From the NCBI GenBank assembly GCA_030527015.1, contig JAUNBR010000050.1:1-33504 (forward strand): a DNA stretch of 33,504 bases, in the 5' to 3' direction. Under the pieces are notes generated by a model. It was not told where the DNA came from and did no database searches. It saw only the letters and a program-made list of their open reading frames with translations. The first letter of the stretch is position 1; the number at the start of each line of letters is the position of its first letter. A program made the translations under genes and the position numbers. Below are positions 7,665 to 15,349 of this stretch, in pieces. The DNA is from Planctomycetia bacterium (GTDB taxonomy: Bacteria > Planctomycetota > Planctomycetia > Pirellulales > Thermoguttaceae).

Positions 7665-8996
7665 TCATTCCATCATGATACGAATAATTTCTTTATCGGT
7701 TTCCCTCATTCCATCTTTACCCAAGCGAATAATATTATTCAGCGTGGCTTCAATTCCTTTCGCGACGAGACCTTCACCGCAGACAAATTCATTTTCTTCG
7801 TTTTCGAACATGAGGAAACCCAGAATTGCGGCATGAACTGCTGCTGCGATTTTTGCGGCACAGGAAGATTTCGCACCGTCACAGACCACGCCGGAAAGTA
7901 TGGCGATGGAGTTTACGACCGTGTGTGCGATTTCGCGCAGCATTCCGCCATGCAGGTAAGCGATTCCCGCCCCGGCCCCGCTGGCGGCGGAGACGACTCC
8001 GCAGTACGCACTGAGGCGTCCCATACCGTTTTTAATATAAATAGCCAAAAGATTCGAAAGGATCAGCGCACGGTAAAGTTTTTCGTCGCTGGCTTTTAGT
8101 TCTCGGGCATAAACAATCACCGGCACGCTGACCGTCAGTCCCTGATTTCCACTGCCGGAGTTAATCACCACAGGCAGAGGACAGCCTCCCATACGCGCAT
8201 CGGAACCGGCGGCAGTGTATGCCTGCGCACGAATTTTAACATCCTGACTGCCGTATGATTTAAGAATCGTTGAGCCAATATTCGCGCCAAACGGGTTTTT
8301 TAATCCCGCTTCGACGATCGCCATATTATATTCGATCTGCTGTTTTAATATCGCGCGTAAATCGTTCAGCGGCGTCTGGTGGGAAAAATCGAGAATATCC
8401 TGAACCGAAATCCTAGAAAAATCGTATTCCGTCCCATGTTCGTCGAGAATTTGTTTATGGTCTGCCGCGGGGCCAATAACCGGTAACGTGGAGGTTTTCG
8501 CCGTCCGATGGGGGATTTCCTGCGGCGCGCCGTCTTTCGTCATTTCCACAATATTCGTATGGTAATCCACCATATGAACTTTCGCTTCGTGATTTCCCGA
8601 CCTGACCGTAATGATTAAATCGAAAGAGCAGTCCGAATCCAAATATTCCACGGAAATAGTGTTCCGCGCAAGGTATTCTTTCACTTCCTGACGCTGTTTC
8701 TGGCTCACCCGGGCAATTACTTCCAGCTCTCGGGACGCCTCTCCCGCGATAAATCCCACCGCCGCGGCCGCTGCGATACCTTTTTGATAGTCGGTGTTAG
8801 GCACGTAAACGCTTTTTACATTTTTTATCAAATTTCCACTGACCTGTACGACCGTTTTTTCCGGCAGTCCGCCAAGTAAATCCCGGGCCAGCGCGGCAGC
8901 ATACGCGATCGCGATCGGTTCCGTGCATCCCGTGGCAGGCACCAACTCTTTTTGTAAAATCTCTTGAAAATATGCTTTAAGTTCAGGACGTGACAT
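7665..8996 (-). CDS. cyuA: L-cysteine desulfidase / UPF0597 (serine dehydratase alpha-like)
   Basis: 443 residues, the normal length for the CyuA/YhaM (CdsB) family. This family breaks L-cysteine into pyruvate, ammonia and sulfide using an oxygen-sensitive 4Fe-4S cluster, and is related to the L-serine dehydratase alpha chain. The typical start VPATGCTEPIAIAYAAA carries Cys24. Further conserved-looking cysteines occur in DSDCSFD, GGCPLPVVINSGSGNQG and GVVCDGAKSSCAAKI. The product is cytoplasmic. The ribosome site is weak (AGAGAG before the ATG). The gene stands alone; its upstream region is a pile of dispersed repeats (9023-9373), so any promoter lies in or next to them. Use of L-serine or another amino acid as substrate is possible. 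Confidence 0.88.
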   Translation of the reverse strand: MSRPELKAYFQEILQKELVPATGCTEPIAIAYAAALARDLLGGLPEKTVVQVSGNLIKNVKSVYVPNTDYQKGIAAAAAVGFIAGEASRELEVIARVSQKQRQEVKEYLARNTISVEYLDSDCSFDLIITVRSGNHEAKVHMVDYHTNIVEMTKDGAPQEIPHRTAKTSTLPVIGPAADHKQILDEHGTEYDFSRISVQDILDFSHQTPLNDLRAILKQQIEYNMAIVEAGLKNPFGANIGSTILKSYGSQDVKIRAQAYTAAGSDARMGGCPLPVVINSGSGNQGLTVSVPVIVYARELKASDEKLYRALILSNLLAIYIKNGMGRLSAYCGVVSAASGAGAGIAYLHGGMLREIAHTVVNSIAILSGVVCDGAKSSCAAKIAAAVHAAILGFLMFENEENEFVCGEGLVAKGIEATLNNIIRLGKDGMRETDKEIIRIMME

Positions 8997-9022
8997 ATAT
9001 TTCTCTCTATTCTGGTTCTCGT

Positions 9023-9180
9023 TTATACTGTTTCCACTTTAAATTTCCATTTTCCACGGCTCCGAAAAACAAACATTTTCAGCGAAGCAAAAATGCCGGC
9101 CTGCCTGTCGGCCGACGCGGGATTAAAAAACCGTTTGGCGCGAATAAGGGAAAGCGAAAATTTATAGTGTATCGAATATA
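9023..9180 (+). repeat. 105-bp intergenic repeat, copy 8 (with 50-bp insertion)
   Basis: The left arm TATACTGTTTCCACTTTAAA and centre are normal. About 50 extra bases then follow the hairpin, starting with the palindromic CTGTCGGCCGAC and continuing to GAATAAGGG. The right end is ATAGTGTATCGAATATA. Confidence 0.8.
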
Positions 9181-9249
9181 AATTTCTGTTTTGTGCGGCT
9201 CCAAAAACAAACATTTTCAGTAAAGCAAAAATGCCGGAAAAAGTGGAAT
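9177..9249 (+). repeat. 105-bp repeat, copy 9 (truncated at both ends)
   Basis: Starts inside the left arm (AAATTTCTGTTTTGTGCGGC) directly against copy 8 and stops after GTGGAATT against copy 10. The central hairpin is intact. Confidence 0.75.
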
Positions 9250-9373
9250 TATACTGATTCCACTTTAAATTTCCATTTCCTGCGGCTCTGAAAGCAGGCA
9301 TTTTCAGCGAAGCAAAAATGCAGGGAAAGCGAAAATTTATAGTGCATCGGATATATATGGTGCATCGGGTATA
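9250..9373 (+). repeat. 105-bp repeat, copy 10 with a doubled right end
   Basis: Full copy from TATACTGATTCCACTTTAAA to AGTGCATCGGATATA. A second right-end fragment (GGTGCATCGGGTATAAA) follows at about 9357-9373. Confidence 0.8.
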
Positions 9374-9536
9374 AAATCAAAAGCCACTGGCGTATTTTTT
9401 CATTTTCCGCGGGGCGTTCATTAAACTAAAAATAGTTCTGTTTTAAATTTCCGTAAATTATTTTTTTATTCTATCACCCCATCCCCAGCTGCGGGAGGGG
9501 GGGGCCTTTATATACCAGCTCATACAAAATCGGCCG

Positions 9537-9656
9537 TTATACAGTTTCCACTTCAAATTTCCGTTTAGTACGGTTCTGAAAGCATCCATTTTTATTGAAG
9601 CAAAAATGTCGAAGAAGCGGAATTTTGTGTAAAAATTTATAATGTATCGGGAATAA
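9537..9656 (+). repeat. 105-bp repeat, copy 11
   Basis: Full copy from GTTATACAGTTTCCACTTC to AATGTATCGGGAATAAA. The hairpin has diverged (CATCCATTTTTATTGAAGC). Confidence 0.75.
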
Positions 9657-9702
9657 AAAGCAAAAAAGGAGACATACGGAACCTCAAAAGAGAAAACAGC
9701 CG

Positions 9703-9811
9703 ATATACTGGTTCCACTTTAAATTTCCGTTTAGTTACGGTTCTGAAAGCCGGCATTTTCAGCGAAGCAAAATGCCGAAGAAGCGGAATTTTTTAGTGTA
9801 TCGGGTATAAA
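9703..9811 (+). repeat. 105-bp repeat, copy 12
   Basis: One of the best copies, from TATACTGGTTCCACTTTAAA to TAGTGTATCGGGTATAAA, with the hairpin GGCATTTTCAGCGAAGC then AAAATGCC. It lies just beyond the terminator of tRNA-Val, right end towards that gene. Confidence 0.9.
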
Positions 9812-9840
9812 ACACCTTAAAATATGATTCATGAGCATAA

Positions 9841-9875
9841 AAAAACGCCTTTTTGCAAAAAAACGCAAAAAGGCG
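9841..9875 (-). terminator. Intrinsic terminator of tRNA-Val
   Basis: On the minus strand CGCCTTTTTGCG pairs with CGCAAAAAGGCG-like sequence (GCAAAAAGGCG) around a T-rich loop, and a run of T follows. It starts five bases after the tRNA 3' end. Confidence 0.8.
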
Positions 9876-9880
9876 CGGGA

Positions 9881-9954
9881 TGGGTGTTACTGGATTCGAA
9901 CCAGTGACCTCCACGGTGTGAGCATGGCGCTCTAACCAACTGAGCTAAACACCC
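9881..9954 (-). tRNA. tRNA-Val(CAC)
   Basis: 74 nt without encoded CCA. Acceptor GGGTGTT pairs with AACACCC, the D arm is GCTCAGTTGGTTAGAGC, and the T arm is ACTGGTTCGAATCCAGT. The anticodon loop CTCACAC sits on the stem CCATG/CGTGG, giving anticodon CAC, which reads GTG. The discriminator base is A. Confidence 0.95.
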
Positions 9955-9976
9955 GATATGAATGAAATTCTCATAA

Positions 9977-10004
9977 AGTATATCTTTTTTTGGTGAAACG
10001 TCAA
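9977..10004 (-). promoter_or_regulatory. Sigma70-type promoter of tRNA-Val
   Basis: Reading the minus strand, TTGACG (9999-10004) is followed after 16 bases by TATACT (9977-9982). The -10 box ends 22 bases before the tRNA 5' end. Confidence 0.7.
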
Positions 10005-10223
10005 TCCCCCCTGGGGAGAAATCCTGATTTTATTGGTACATGTTTACCGACCCACGTTTTTACCCGGTGTACCGTTTATCCTCTCGGACAGATTTATCTT
10101 GTATTTTTCATAGCGGTATTTTTATGTACATGATGCGCAGGAAAAGTGAACTTTTATCGTGCATTATATTTAAATATCAAAAAACCAAAACATTTTTCAT
10201 TTATTGAACGAAATCTTTTTTTG
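10005..10223. other. Gap without a recognisable gene
   Basis: AT-rich sequence between the tRNA-Val promoter and repeat copy 13. A stretch at about 10110-10173 (GGTATTTTTATG, then TTTTATCGTGCATTATAT) could be a badly decayed copy of the dispersed repeat. Confidence 0.35.
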
Positions 10224-10330
10224 TATGTCCTGGTTCCACTTTAAATTTTCGTTTCTTTCGGCTCTTTAAGCAGTATTTTCAGCGATACAAAATACTCTAG
10301 AAACGGAAATTTATAGTGTATCGGATATAA
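10224..10330 (+). repeat. 105-bp repeat, copy 13, touching the SDR stop codon
   Basis: Full copy with left arm CTGGTTCCACTTTAAATTTT, centre GTATTTTCAGCGATACAAAATAC and right end ATAGTGTATCGGATATAA. The right end abuts the stop codon of the SDR gene (10331-10333). Confidence 0.85.
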
Positions 10331-11128
10331 TTACCGCATCCGCCCCGCGGTTAATAATTTTCTTAATGGCATCAGAAGGTAACATGCTGCGAAAGGGACT
10401 AAAATTTTATAAAATATGGACGGAATAAAGATTACAGGACGAAAAAAACAGCGATGAATCTGACTCAGAGACTTCTTTACCACGCGCTCAGGGAGCATGC
10501 CAAAGAAATTTAGAACATATTTCTCATATGGATTTCCTAACATACTAGCCGTTTTAAAGATTTCAGTGCGCACAAAACCTGGGCATAATGCCTGAATTTT
10601 TATGTTCGTTTTACTGCAGTCACACTGTAAACATCGGGAATAGGTAATAATGAAAGATTTTGTGGCGCAATAATCAGCGATTGTCGCCACGGCAAGAAAA
10701 CCGGCCGAAGAAGCGACATTTATAATATACCCCTTATTATTTTTTGTCATGGGAACCAGAGCTGCCTGGCAAAAACGTAACATGGCGGTGTTATGTACCA
10801 TAATCATATCTGTGCTTTTTTCAGGATGATTGCCGTTTATGATAAAACCAGCATCATTAATCATATATAATAATTCTGAAATTTCCTTAATTTTTTCTTC
10901 CAGTTTTAAAATATCGTCAAGTTTTGTAAGGTCGGCCGGCAAAACCTCTGCAGAGATGTCATATTTTTCTTCCAGCTCCGTTTTTAGTGACTCCAGCCGA
11001 TTTCTCCGCCGCGCAGTCAGCAGCAGATTACATCCTTTTGCGGCCAACTGACGTGCGAAAGCCATTCCGATTCCGCTGGATGCTCCTGTAATTACCGCAT
11101 ATGGACGAGAAGAAAGTGTTTCAGACAT
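10331..11128 (-). CDS. Short-chain dehydrogenase/reductase (SDR)
   Basis: A 265-residue classical SDR that oxidises or reduces a hydroxyl/keto group with NAD(P)(H). The cofactor site TGASSGIG is at residues 14-21, NDAG stands for the usual NNAG at 91-94, and the catalytic set is Ser140 or Ser141, Tyr153 and Lys157 (YCATK). Arg40-Arg41 after the second strand (LLLTARRR) suggests preference for NADP. The C-terminal part (after about residue 205) contains hydrophobic segments (FFRPVIFIPSIFYK, LVPFAACYLLMPLRK), so membrane association is likely, as in the DltE/SadH-like subgroup. AAAGGG precedes the ATG. The stop codon lies against repeat copy 13. The substrate cannot be told. Confidence 0.9.
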   Translation of the reverse strand: MSETLSSRPYAVITGASSGIGMAFARQLAAKGCNLLLTARRRNRLESLKTELEEKYDISAEVLPADLTKLDDILKLEEKIKEISELLYMINDAGFIINGNHPEKSTDMIMVHNTAMLRFCQAALVPMTKNNKGYIINVASSAGFLAVATIADYCATKSFIITYSRCLQCDCSKTNIKIQALCPGFVRTEIFKTASMLGNPYEKYVLNFFGMLPERVVKKSLSQIHRCFFRPVIFIPSIFYKILVPFAACYLLMPLRKLLTAGRMR

Positions 11129-11150
11129 ATTTTTTCCCTTTCAAAAGTAA

Positions 11151-11178
11151 TTGTGAAAAAAGCATTATTAGTTATAAT
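11151..11178 (+). promoter_or_regulatory. Possible promoter of truA
   Basis: TTGTGA (11151-11156), a 16-base spacer and a perfect TATAAT (11173-11178). Transcription from here would carry a leader of about 230 bases that includes repeat copy 14. Confidence 0.45.
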
Positions 11179-11218
11179 AGGGTTATCGTAAAGGGGGAAA
11201 AATGAATTTATTGTATTT

Positions 11219-11323
11219 TATATCCGATATAACGATAAAGATCCGCTTCTCTGGCATTTTTACTTCGCTGAAAATACTTATGTTCAGAGCTGCAAAAAAC
11301 AGAAATTTAAACGAAAACCAGAA
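11219..11323 (-). repeat. 105-bp repeat, copy 14
   Basis: Reverse copy between the divergent SDR and truA genes. It runs from TATATCCGATATAACG through GGCATTTTTACTTCGCTGAA to AGAAATTTAAACGAAAACCA. Confidence 0.75.
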
Positions 11324-11417
11324 TCCTGTAAAAACCGAGAAGAAATTTTTGTGACAAAGAGCGTGGAAATTTATCAGTACACCGAGTATGGAAAATTGAA
11401 ATAGGGAAAGGAAAAGA

Positions 11418-12311
11418 ATGCGTACCATACGATTTACACTCGCATATGACGGCACAAATTTTCATGGGTGGCAGTTTCAGCCCAATCTGCGTACGGTACA
11501 GGGATGTGTCATGGAAGCAGCGAGAAAAATCACGGGGACGGACTTCCCAGAAATATTAGGCAGCAGTCGGACAGATACCGGTGTTCACGCGCTGGGACAA
11601 TTAGCCGCTCTCTGGACAGACTCCAAAATCCCGATTTCAGCGTTTCCCCAGGCGATGAATGCGAATCTCCCCGCAGACATTTTGGTTTTGGAAGCGGCAG
11701 AAGAAACAGTGGATTTTCATCCGATTCGAAATACGACACGTAAACGTTATCGTTACCTTATGCATGATGGACCGAAACCTGAAATCTTCATGCGTCATTA
11801 CTGCTGGCGTCTGGGAAAACAGACCTCTGAGCTAAATGTTCCTCGGATGCAGCAGGCGGCAAAATATTTCTTGGGAACGCATGATTTTTCTGCCTTCGAA
11901 AACCAGGGGTCACCACGAGAACATTCCATTCGGACCATTTTTGATTTTTCCGTCCGACGCAGCGGGACGAATGATTCTAAGAACGATGAACTTTCATCAC
12001 AAAATATTACGGTCAGTGATATTTTCCCTCGGATCGGCCATCAGGAATCATTCATCATCCTGGAAGTCGAAGCGGATGGTTTTTTATATAACATGGTTCG
12101 AAATTTAGCGGGTGCACTTTATGACGTCGGGCGTGGGCACCGTCCCCCCGAGTGGGTTCAAGAGACCTTACTTTCGCGAAATCGCCAGCAGGGGGGAATG
12201 ACTGCTCCCGCACAAGGACTTTTTTTACTAAAAATAGAAACGGCATCCGTAGTAGAAAACCCATTCAAAAAGTTACCTGAAAATTCTTTGTGCCCTGGCC
12301 AAACTCTGTAA
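11418..12311 (+). CDS. truA: tRNA pseudouridine(38-40) synthase TruA
   Basis: Converts uridines 38-40 of the tRNA anticodon stem to pseudouridine. The start (IRFTLAYDGTNFHGWQFQPN) is typical, and the catalytic Asp53 lies in GSSRTDTGVHALGQ. Later landmarks are NTTRKRYRYLMHDG, FLGTHDFSAFENQGS and the closing block DGFLYNMVRNLAGALYDVGRG. At 297 residues it is somewhat longer than the usual 245-270. The extra length is in a polar stretch around residues 185-205 and at the C-terminus. AAAGGA lies five bases before the ATG. It is a lone gene with no operon partner in view. Confidence 0.96.
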   Translation: MRTIRFTLAYDGTNFHGWQFQPNLRTVQGCVMEAARKITGTDFPEILGSSRTDTGVHALGQLAALWTDSKIPISAFPQAMNANLPADILVLEAAEETVDFHPIRNTTRKRYRYLMHDGPKPEIFMRHYCWRLGKQTSELNVPRMQQAAKYFLGTHDFSAFENQGSPREHSIRTIFDFSVRRSGTNDSKNDELSSQNITVSDIFPRIGHQESFIILEVEADGFLYNMVRNLAGALYDVGRGHRPPEWVQETLLSRNRQQGGMTAPAQGLFLLKIETASVVENPFKKLPENSLCPGQTL

Positions 12312-12529
12312 AAAAGAATCTATAAAAGTTGTAGACCAAGATTTTGAACACCTGCTTAACATTCGTTCATGCGCAGGCGATTACCACGTTCCCATTCTGG
12401 TGTGGCGAACCATGCCTGCTTTCAGAGCCGCACAAAACAGAAATTTAAAATGGAACCAGTATATACAGCAGGATTTTCCCTTAAATTTACATTTTCCACG
12501 CCCAAAAAAGCCCACAGGTAATTTTACGA
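12312..12529. other. Gap after truA with a possible gene-tail relic
   Basis: No intact gene. On the minus strand 12356-12421 can be read as a protein tail (WFATPEWERGNRLRMNEC, then stop) joined directly to a half copy of the dispersed repeat. This is suggestive only because it is so short. Confidence 0.3.
12411..12464 (-). repeat. 105-bp repeat, copy 15 (half copy)
   Basis: Only the left arm and the start of the hairpin are present: GCCTGCTTTCAGAGCCGCAC, then AGAAATTTAAAATGGAACCA and GTATATA. The other half is missing. Confidence 0.75.
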
Positions 12530-12652
12530 ATACTCCTTCCCCTTAAAAATTCAGTTTTCTGCGACGCAAAACGCCGACATTTTCAGCGAAAGTAAAAAAA
12601 ACCGGACTGTCGGCAGACAGGGAAAGTGGAAATATATAATGCATCGGATATG
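12530..12652 (+). repeat. 105-bp repeat, copy 16 (with palindromic insertion)
   Basis: Left arm ACTCCTTCCCCTTAAAAATT, centre GACATTTTCAGCGAAAG, then a palindrome-like insert CTGTCGGCAGACAG, then the right end TATAATGCATCGGATATG. Confidence 0.75.
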
Positions 12653-12939
12653 AAACACAAAAAATTCGTAGTTTTGACGTGAGTCGGCGGCAAAAGTTCC
12701 CCGAAATTTTTATTTTTTACAAAAAAATCGAATTTTTATAAATTTTATTTTTTGCGTTTTTTAGAATGCGCGTACCGACAAAATTCTCCGTGCCGGAAAA
12801 GATTACCAAGAATCGGAAAACCATCACGTCACTACAATTTTTCCGACATTCTTTCGGTCTAAATTTTTCCCCAAAAAATACCGCCGTCCAGGAAGTTTTT
12901 GCGTTTTCTTGGATGACGGTGAATCCCTCTGGTTCAAAT
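12653..12939. other. Gap without a recognisable gene
   Basis: AT-rich sequence between two repeat copies. The frame at 12766-12960 has no ribosome site and runs into copy 17, so it is not called. Confidence 0.4.
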
Positions 12940-13048
12940 TTATACTGTTTCCACTTTTAATTTCTGTTTTGTGTGGTTCTTAAAGCAGGTATTTTTAGCA
13001 AAAGTAAAAATGCTGGAAAACGAAAATTCATAATGCATCGTGCATGAT
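12940..13048 (+). repeat. 105-bp repeat, copy 17
   Basis: Full copy from TATACTGTTTCCACTTTTAA to CATAATGCATCGTGCATGA, hairpin GGTATTTTTAGCAAAAG. The right end faces the ResB stop codon 71 bases away. Confidence 0.8.
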
Positions 13049-13119
13049 AAAGTTACGAAAATTTATTGGCGGGCACGGTGCCTGTGTTTCATATTTCTTG
13101 CATGTTTTATCATGGTGAA

Positions 13120-15174
13120 CTACTTTCCAAAAAAGTATGCTTTCATATAAAACATGATCGCGATTCCTGTAATGATAAGGAAGCAGCCCAGGTAAAGAAA
13201 TCCACGTCCTGGATCGTAGCTTATGTTAAACTGAGACAGGTAAAGCTGCTCACGCGGGGAGGTGGGAGGAACGAACTGTGAAAATTGAGGTGAACCGGGC
13301 AAAAAAGGCCCCTGAAAACTCGTCTGGTAAATACGCCAGGAATGTTTCGCGGCGGGATCATAAAAGTCCACGGGCTGATTAATAATGATGGGAATATTCT
13401 TCTGGAGTATTTTTTGAGGATCTTGTAAGTCCAGTAACGTTACGTCACTGGAATAACGCGCGGCGACTGAGGTGCCAGGATCCAGCCGACGATGAAACTG
13501 TTCCAGATGAAGACGAAACCCCAGCATGATTTCCTCATAACGCAGGGTAAGCGCCACCCAGCGATTTTTCCCACGGACGATAAGAAGCTCATCAGGCTCT
13601 GGAGGGGCAGGGGGGATGATTCTGTTATTTTGCATGCCGCAGAGCCACCGTTCTGTAATGTTTCCGTCCACCGTTAAGCGAACTTTAACAGCCTGAATTC
13701 CCATCAGCTTTTTTTCTTGCGTAATGTCTTTTAATGGAGAGGGAATAATCGCGTAATTTCCGATATCCGGTGTGGTTTTAGGAGACAGCATCAGGCTGGC
13801 AGCAAGAGGTGTTTCGCCAAAAATTTGGGTCGGTGTTTCCTGGGAAATCGTAAAATGTTCGACTGTAGGGTACCGCCAAGATCTGCCGTATAAAGTTCCG
13901 TCCGGCGCGCGTGTAATTTCCACCTGTGGACATTTTTGCATCATCTGCATACGCCGCATCATACTTTTAATTTCTGGGGAGCCAGGTAAGTTTTCCAGCG
14001 AAACATCTGGTAAGTTTCTTGCCCAGCTCCAAGCAAAAATTCTGTTTTCGGCCGAGTGCTGATTCATTCCCGGTACATGAGGGGTAATATTTAACGGGAC
14101 GACATGTCCTTCTTTATTTTGAAAATCCAGCTGCATTAAACCAAAAGAGGGGTCTCTTCTGCGCAGGGTGACTGTCCACGAAGTGCCTTCCAGCGGGCGA
14201 GGCTTACCTTCCGGAAGGCTTTCTGCGGAAAAAGAAAATGGAGTACCTTCTACAAAAAGCGTCAGTAAAATATTTTCATTCTCTTTCATCTCAGACAGGT
14301 CAGGCGTACAGGACCGAAAAGCATTTACCTCTTCCTCAGAACGCGCTTCATGATAAAAAAGCAAAACTCCATTTCCGGTAAAATGTCTCTGCTGAGAAGT
14401 AAGCTCATAAATTTCTGGATTTTCAGGATTCTTCTTACTGTAAAATATAATTTCCGGTCCAGAGGCCAGCGGTTTTTTAACAGCACAATTACGGTAATCC
14501 AAAATTTCTAACTGAATTCCATTACGCTGAAATAAAATAGGATGGTGACGATCACTGGTGGCCATGTTCCATGGAAAAAAAGGTAATTTATCGCCTTTCG
14601 AAAATGAAAAAATCGGAGCGTCTTTATAAAAATCCCAAGTAAAGGGCCCCGGTTCAAAATGAATATAATAAGAATGTTTTACCTGCTGGTAAGTTTTATC
14701 TGCATTAAAAAAATTTCCAGAATTATAATTCGCCAGATCTTTCTGAAAAGAATTTTCAGGATTATCATTAAAAATCTGTAAAACCAGAATACTGTTATCC
14801 GAAACGGCGATATGATTATGGTGTCCCTCCCATATTCCCAGCATGGCGGATTTTCCGCGTAAAAGCGTCAGGCTGCATCCCGCAAGCAGAATGATGATTC
14901 CCAGGTGAGTGACTAAAAATCCGATCTGGTATTTTTTCCATGGAAAACGTAAAATCGTGCTGGCGATTACACTCAGGCCTAAAAACGAGAAAAGAGTAAT
15001 GAACCACCATGAAGAATAGATGGCGAACATGGATGCATCACTGCCATAATCTTTATCGACGAAAGTTGCCCAGCCCATGATGAGAGATAAAAGAATAATT
15101 AGTGTGACGGCAAAATACATCGAGCCGATAATACGCAGAGGTAACAAAAAGAAAGATGTGCGTGTAAATTTCAT
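13120..15174 (-). CDS. resB: Cytochrome c biogenesis protein ResB (Ccs1-like)
   Basis: This 684-residue membrane protein belongs to the ResB/Ccs1 family of System II cytochrome c maturation, which works with CcsA/ResC to carry heme across the membrane to apocytochromes. Three membrane helices lie near residues 12-35, 54-76 and 83-104, followed by a long periplasmic domain and a last helix at about 655-680 (GFLYLGCFLIITGIAIMFYM). This is the expected topology. Family features are SMYFAVTLIILLSLIMGWAT at the start and IYQTSFQG near the end. The ribosome site is poor (ATTTTTTCAGAAAAAA before the ATG). Neither a CcsA partner nor a thioredoxin-like gene stands next to it. Confidence 0.9.
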   Translation of the reverse strand: MKFTRTSFFLLPLRIIGSMYFAVTLIILLSLIMGWATFVDKDYGSDASMFAIYSSWWFITLFSFLGLSVIASTILRFPWKKYQIGFLVTHLGIIILLAGCSLTLLRGKSAMLGIWEGHHNHIAVSDNSILVLQIFNDNPENSFQKDLANYNSGNFFNADKTYQQVKHSYYIHFEPGPFTWDFYKDAPIFSFSKGDKLPFFPWNMATSDRHHPILFQRNGIQLEILDYRNCAVKKPLASGPEIIFYSKKNPENPEIYELTSQQRHFTGNGVLLFYHEARSEEEVNAFRSCTPDLSEMKENENILLTLFVEGTPFSFSAESLPEGKPRPLEGTSWTVTLRRRDPSFGLMQLDFQNKEGHVVPLNITPHVPGMNQHSAENRIFAWSWARNLPDVSLENLPGSPEIKSMMRRMQMMQKCPQVEITRAPDGTLYGRSWRYPTVEHFTISQETPTQIFGETPLAASLMLSPKTTPDIGNYAIIPSPLKDITQEKKLMGIQAVKVRLTVDGNITERWLCGMQNNRIIPPAPPEPDELLIVRGKNRWVALTLRYEEIMLGFRLHLEQFHRRLDPGTSVAARYSSDVTLLDLQDPQKILQKNIPIIINQPVDFYDPAAKHSWRIYQTSFQGPFLPGSPQFSQFVPPTSPREQLYLSQFNISYDPGRGFLYLGCFLIITGIAIMFYMKAYFFGK

Positions 15175-15232
15175 TTTTTTCTGAAAAAATAGTCTGGTGA
15201 AGGAATAATTGTTTAATGTGCCAGGCAGTAAA

Positions 15233-15332
15233 TATTACTGGTTCCACGTTAAAATTAAGTTTCGTTCGTGGTTTCACTTTCCGTGAAGCAAAATACCGGG
15301 GAAGCGGAAATTTATAGTGTTTCGGGTATAAA
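15233..15332 (+). repeat. 105-bp repeat, copy 18
   Basis: Full but slightly short copy from TTACTGGTTCCACGTTAAAA to TAGTGTTTCGGGTATAAA, hairpin partly lost. The right end lies 17 bases from the tatC stop codon. Confidence 0.8.
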
Positions 15333-15349
15333 CCCAGCAAAAGGCGGGA

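Noticed and set aside
9023..9811. Insertion sequence as an explanation for the repeat cluster
   Set aside because: No transposase frame is present in or between the copies; all are far too short to code for one.
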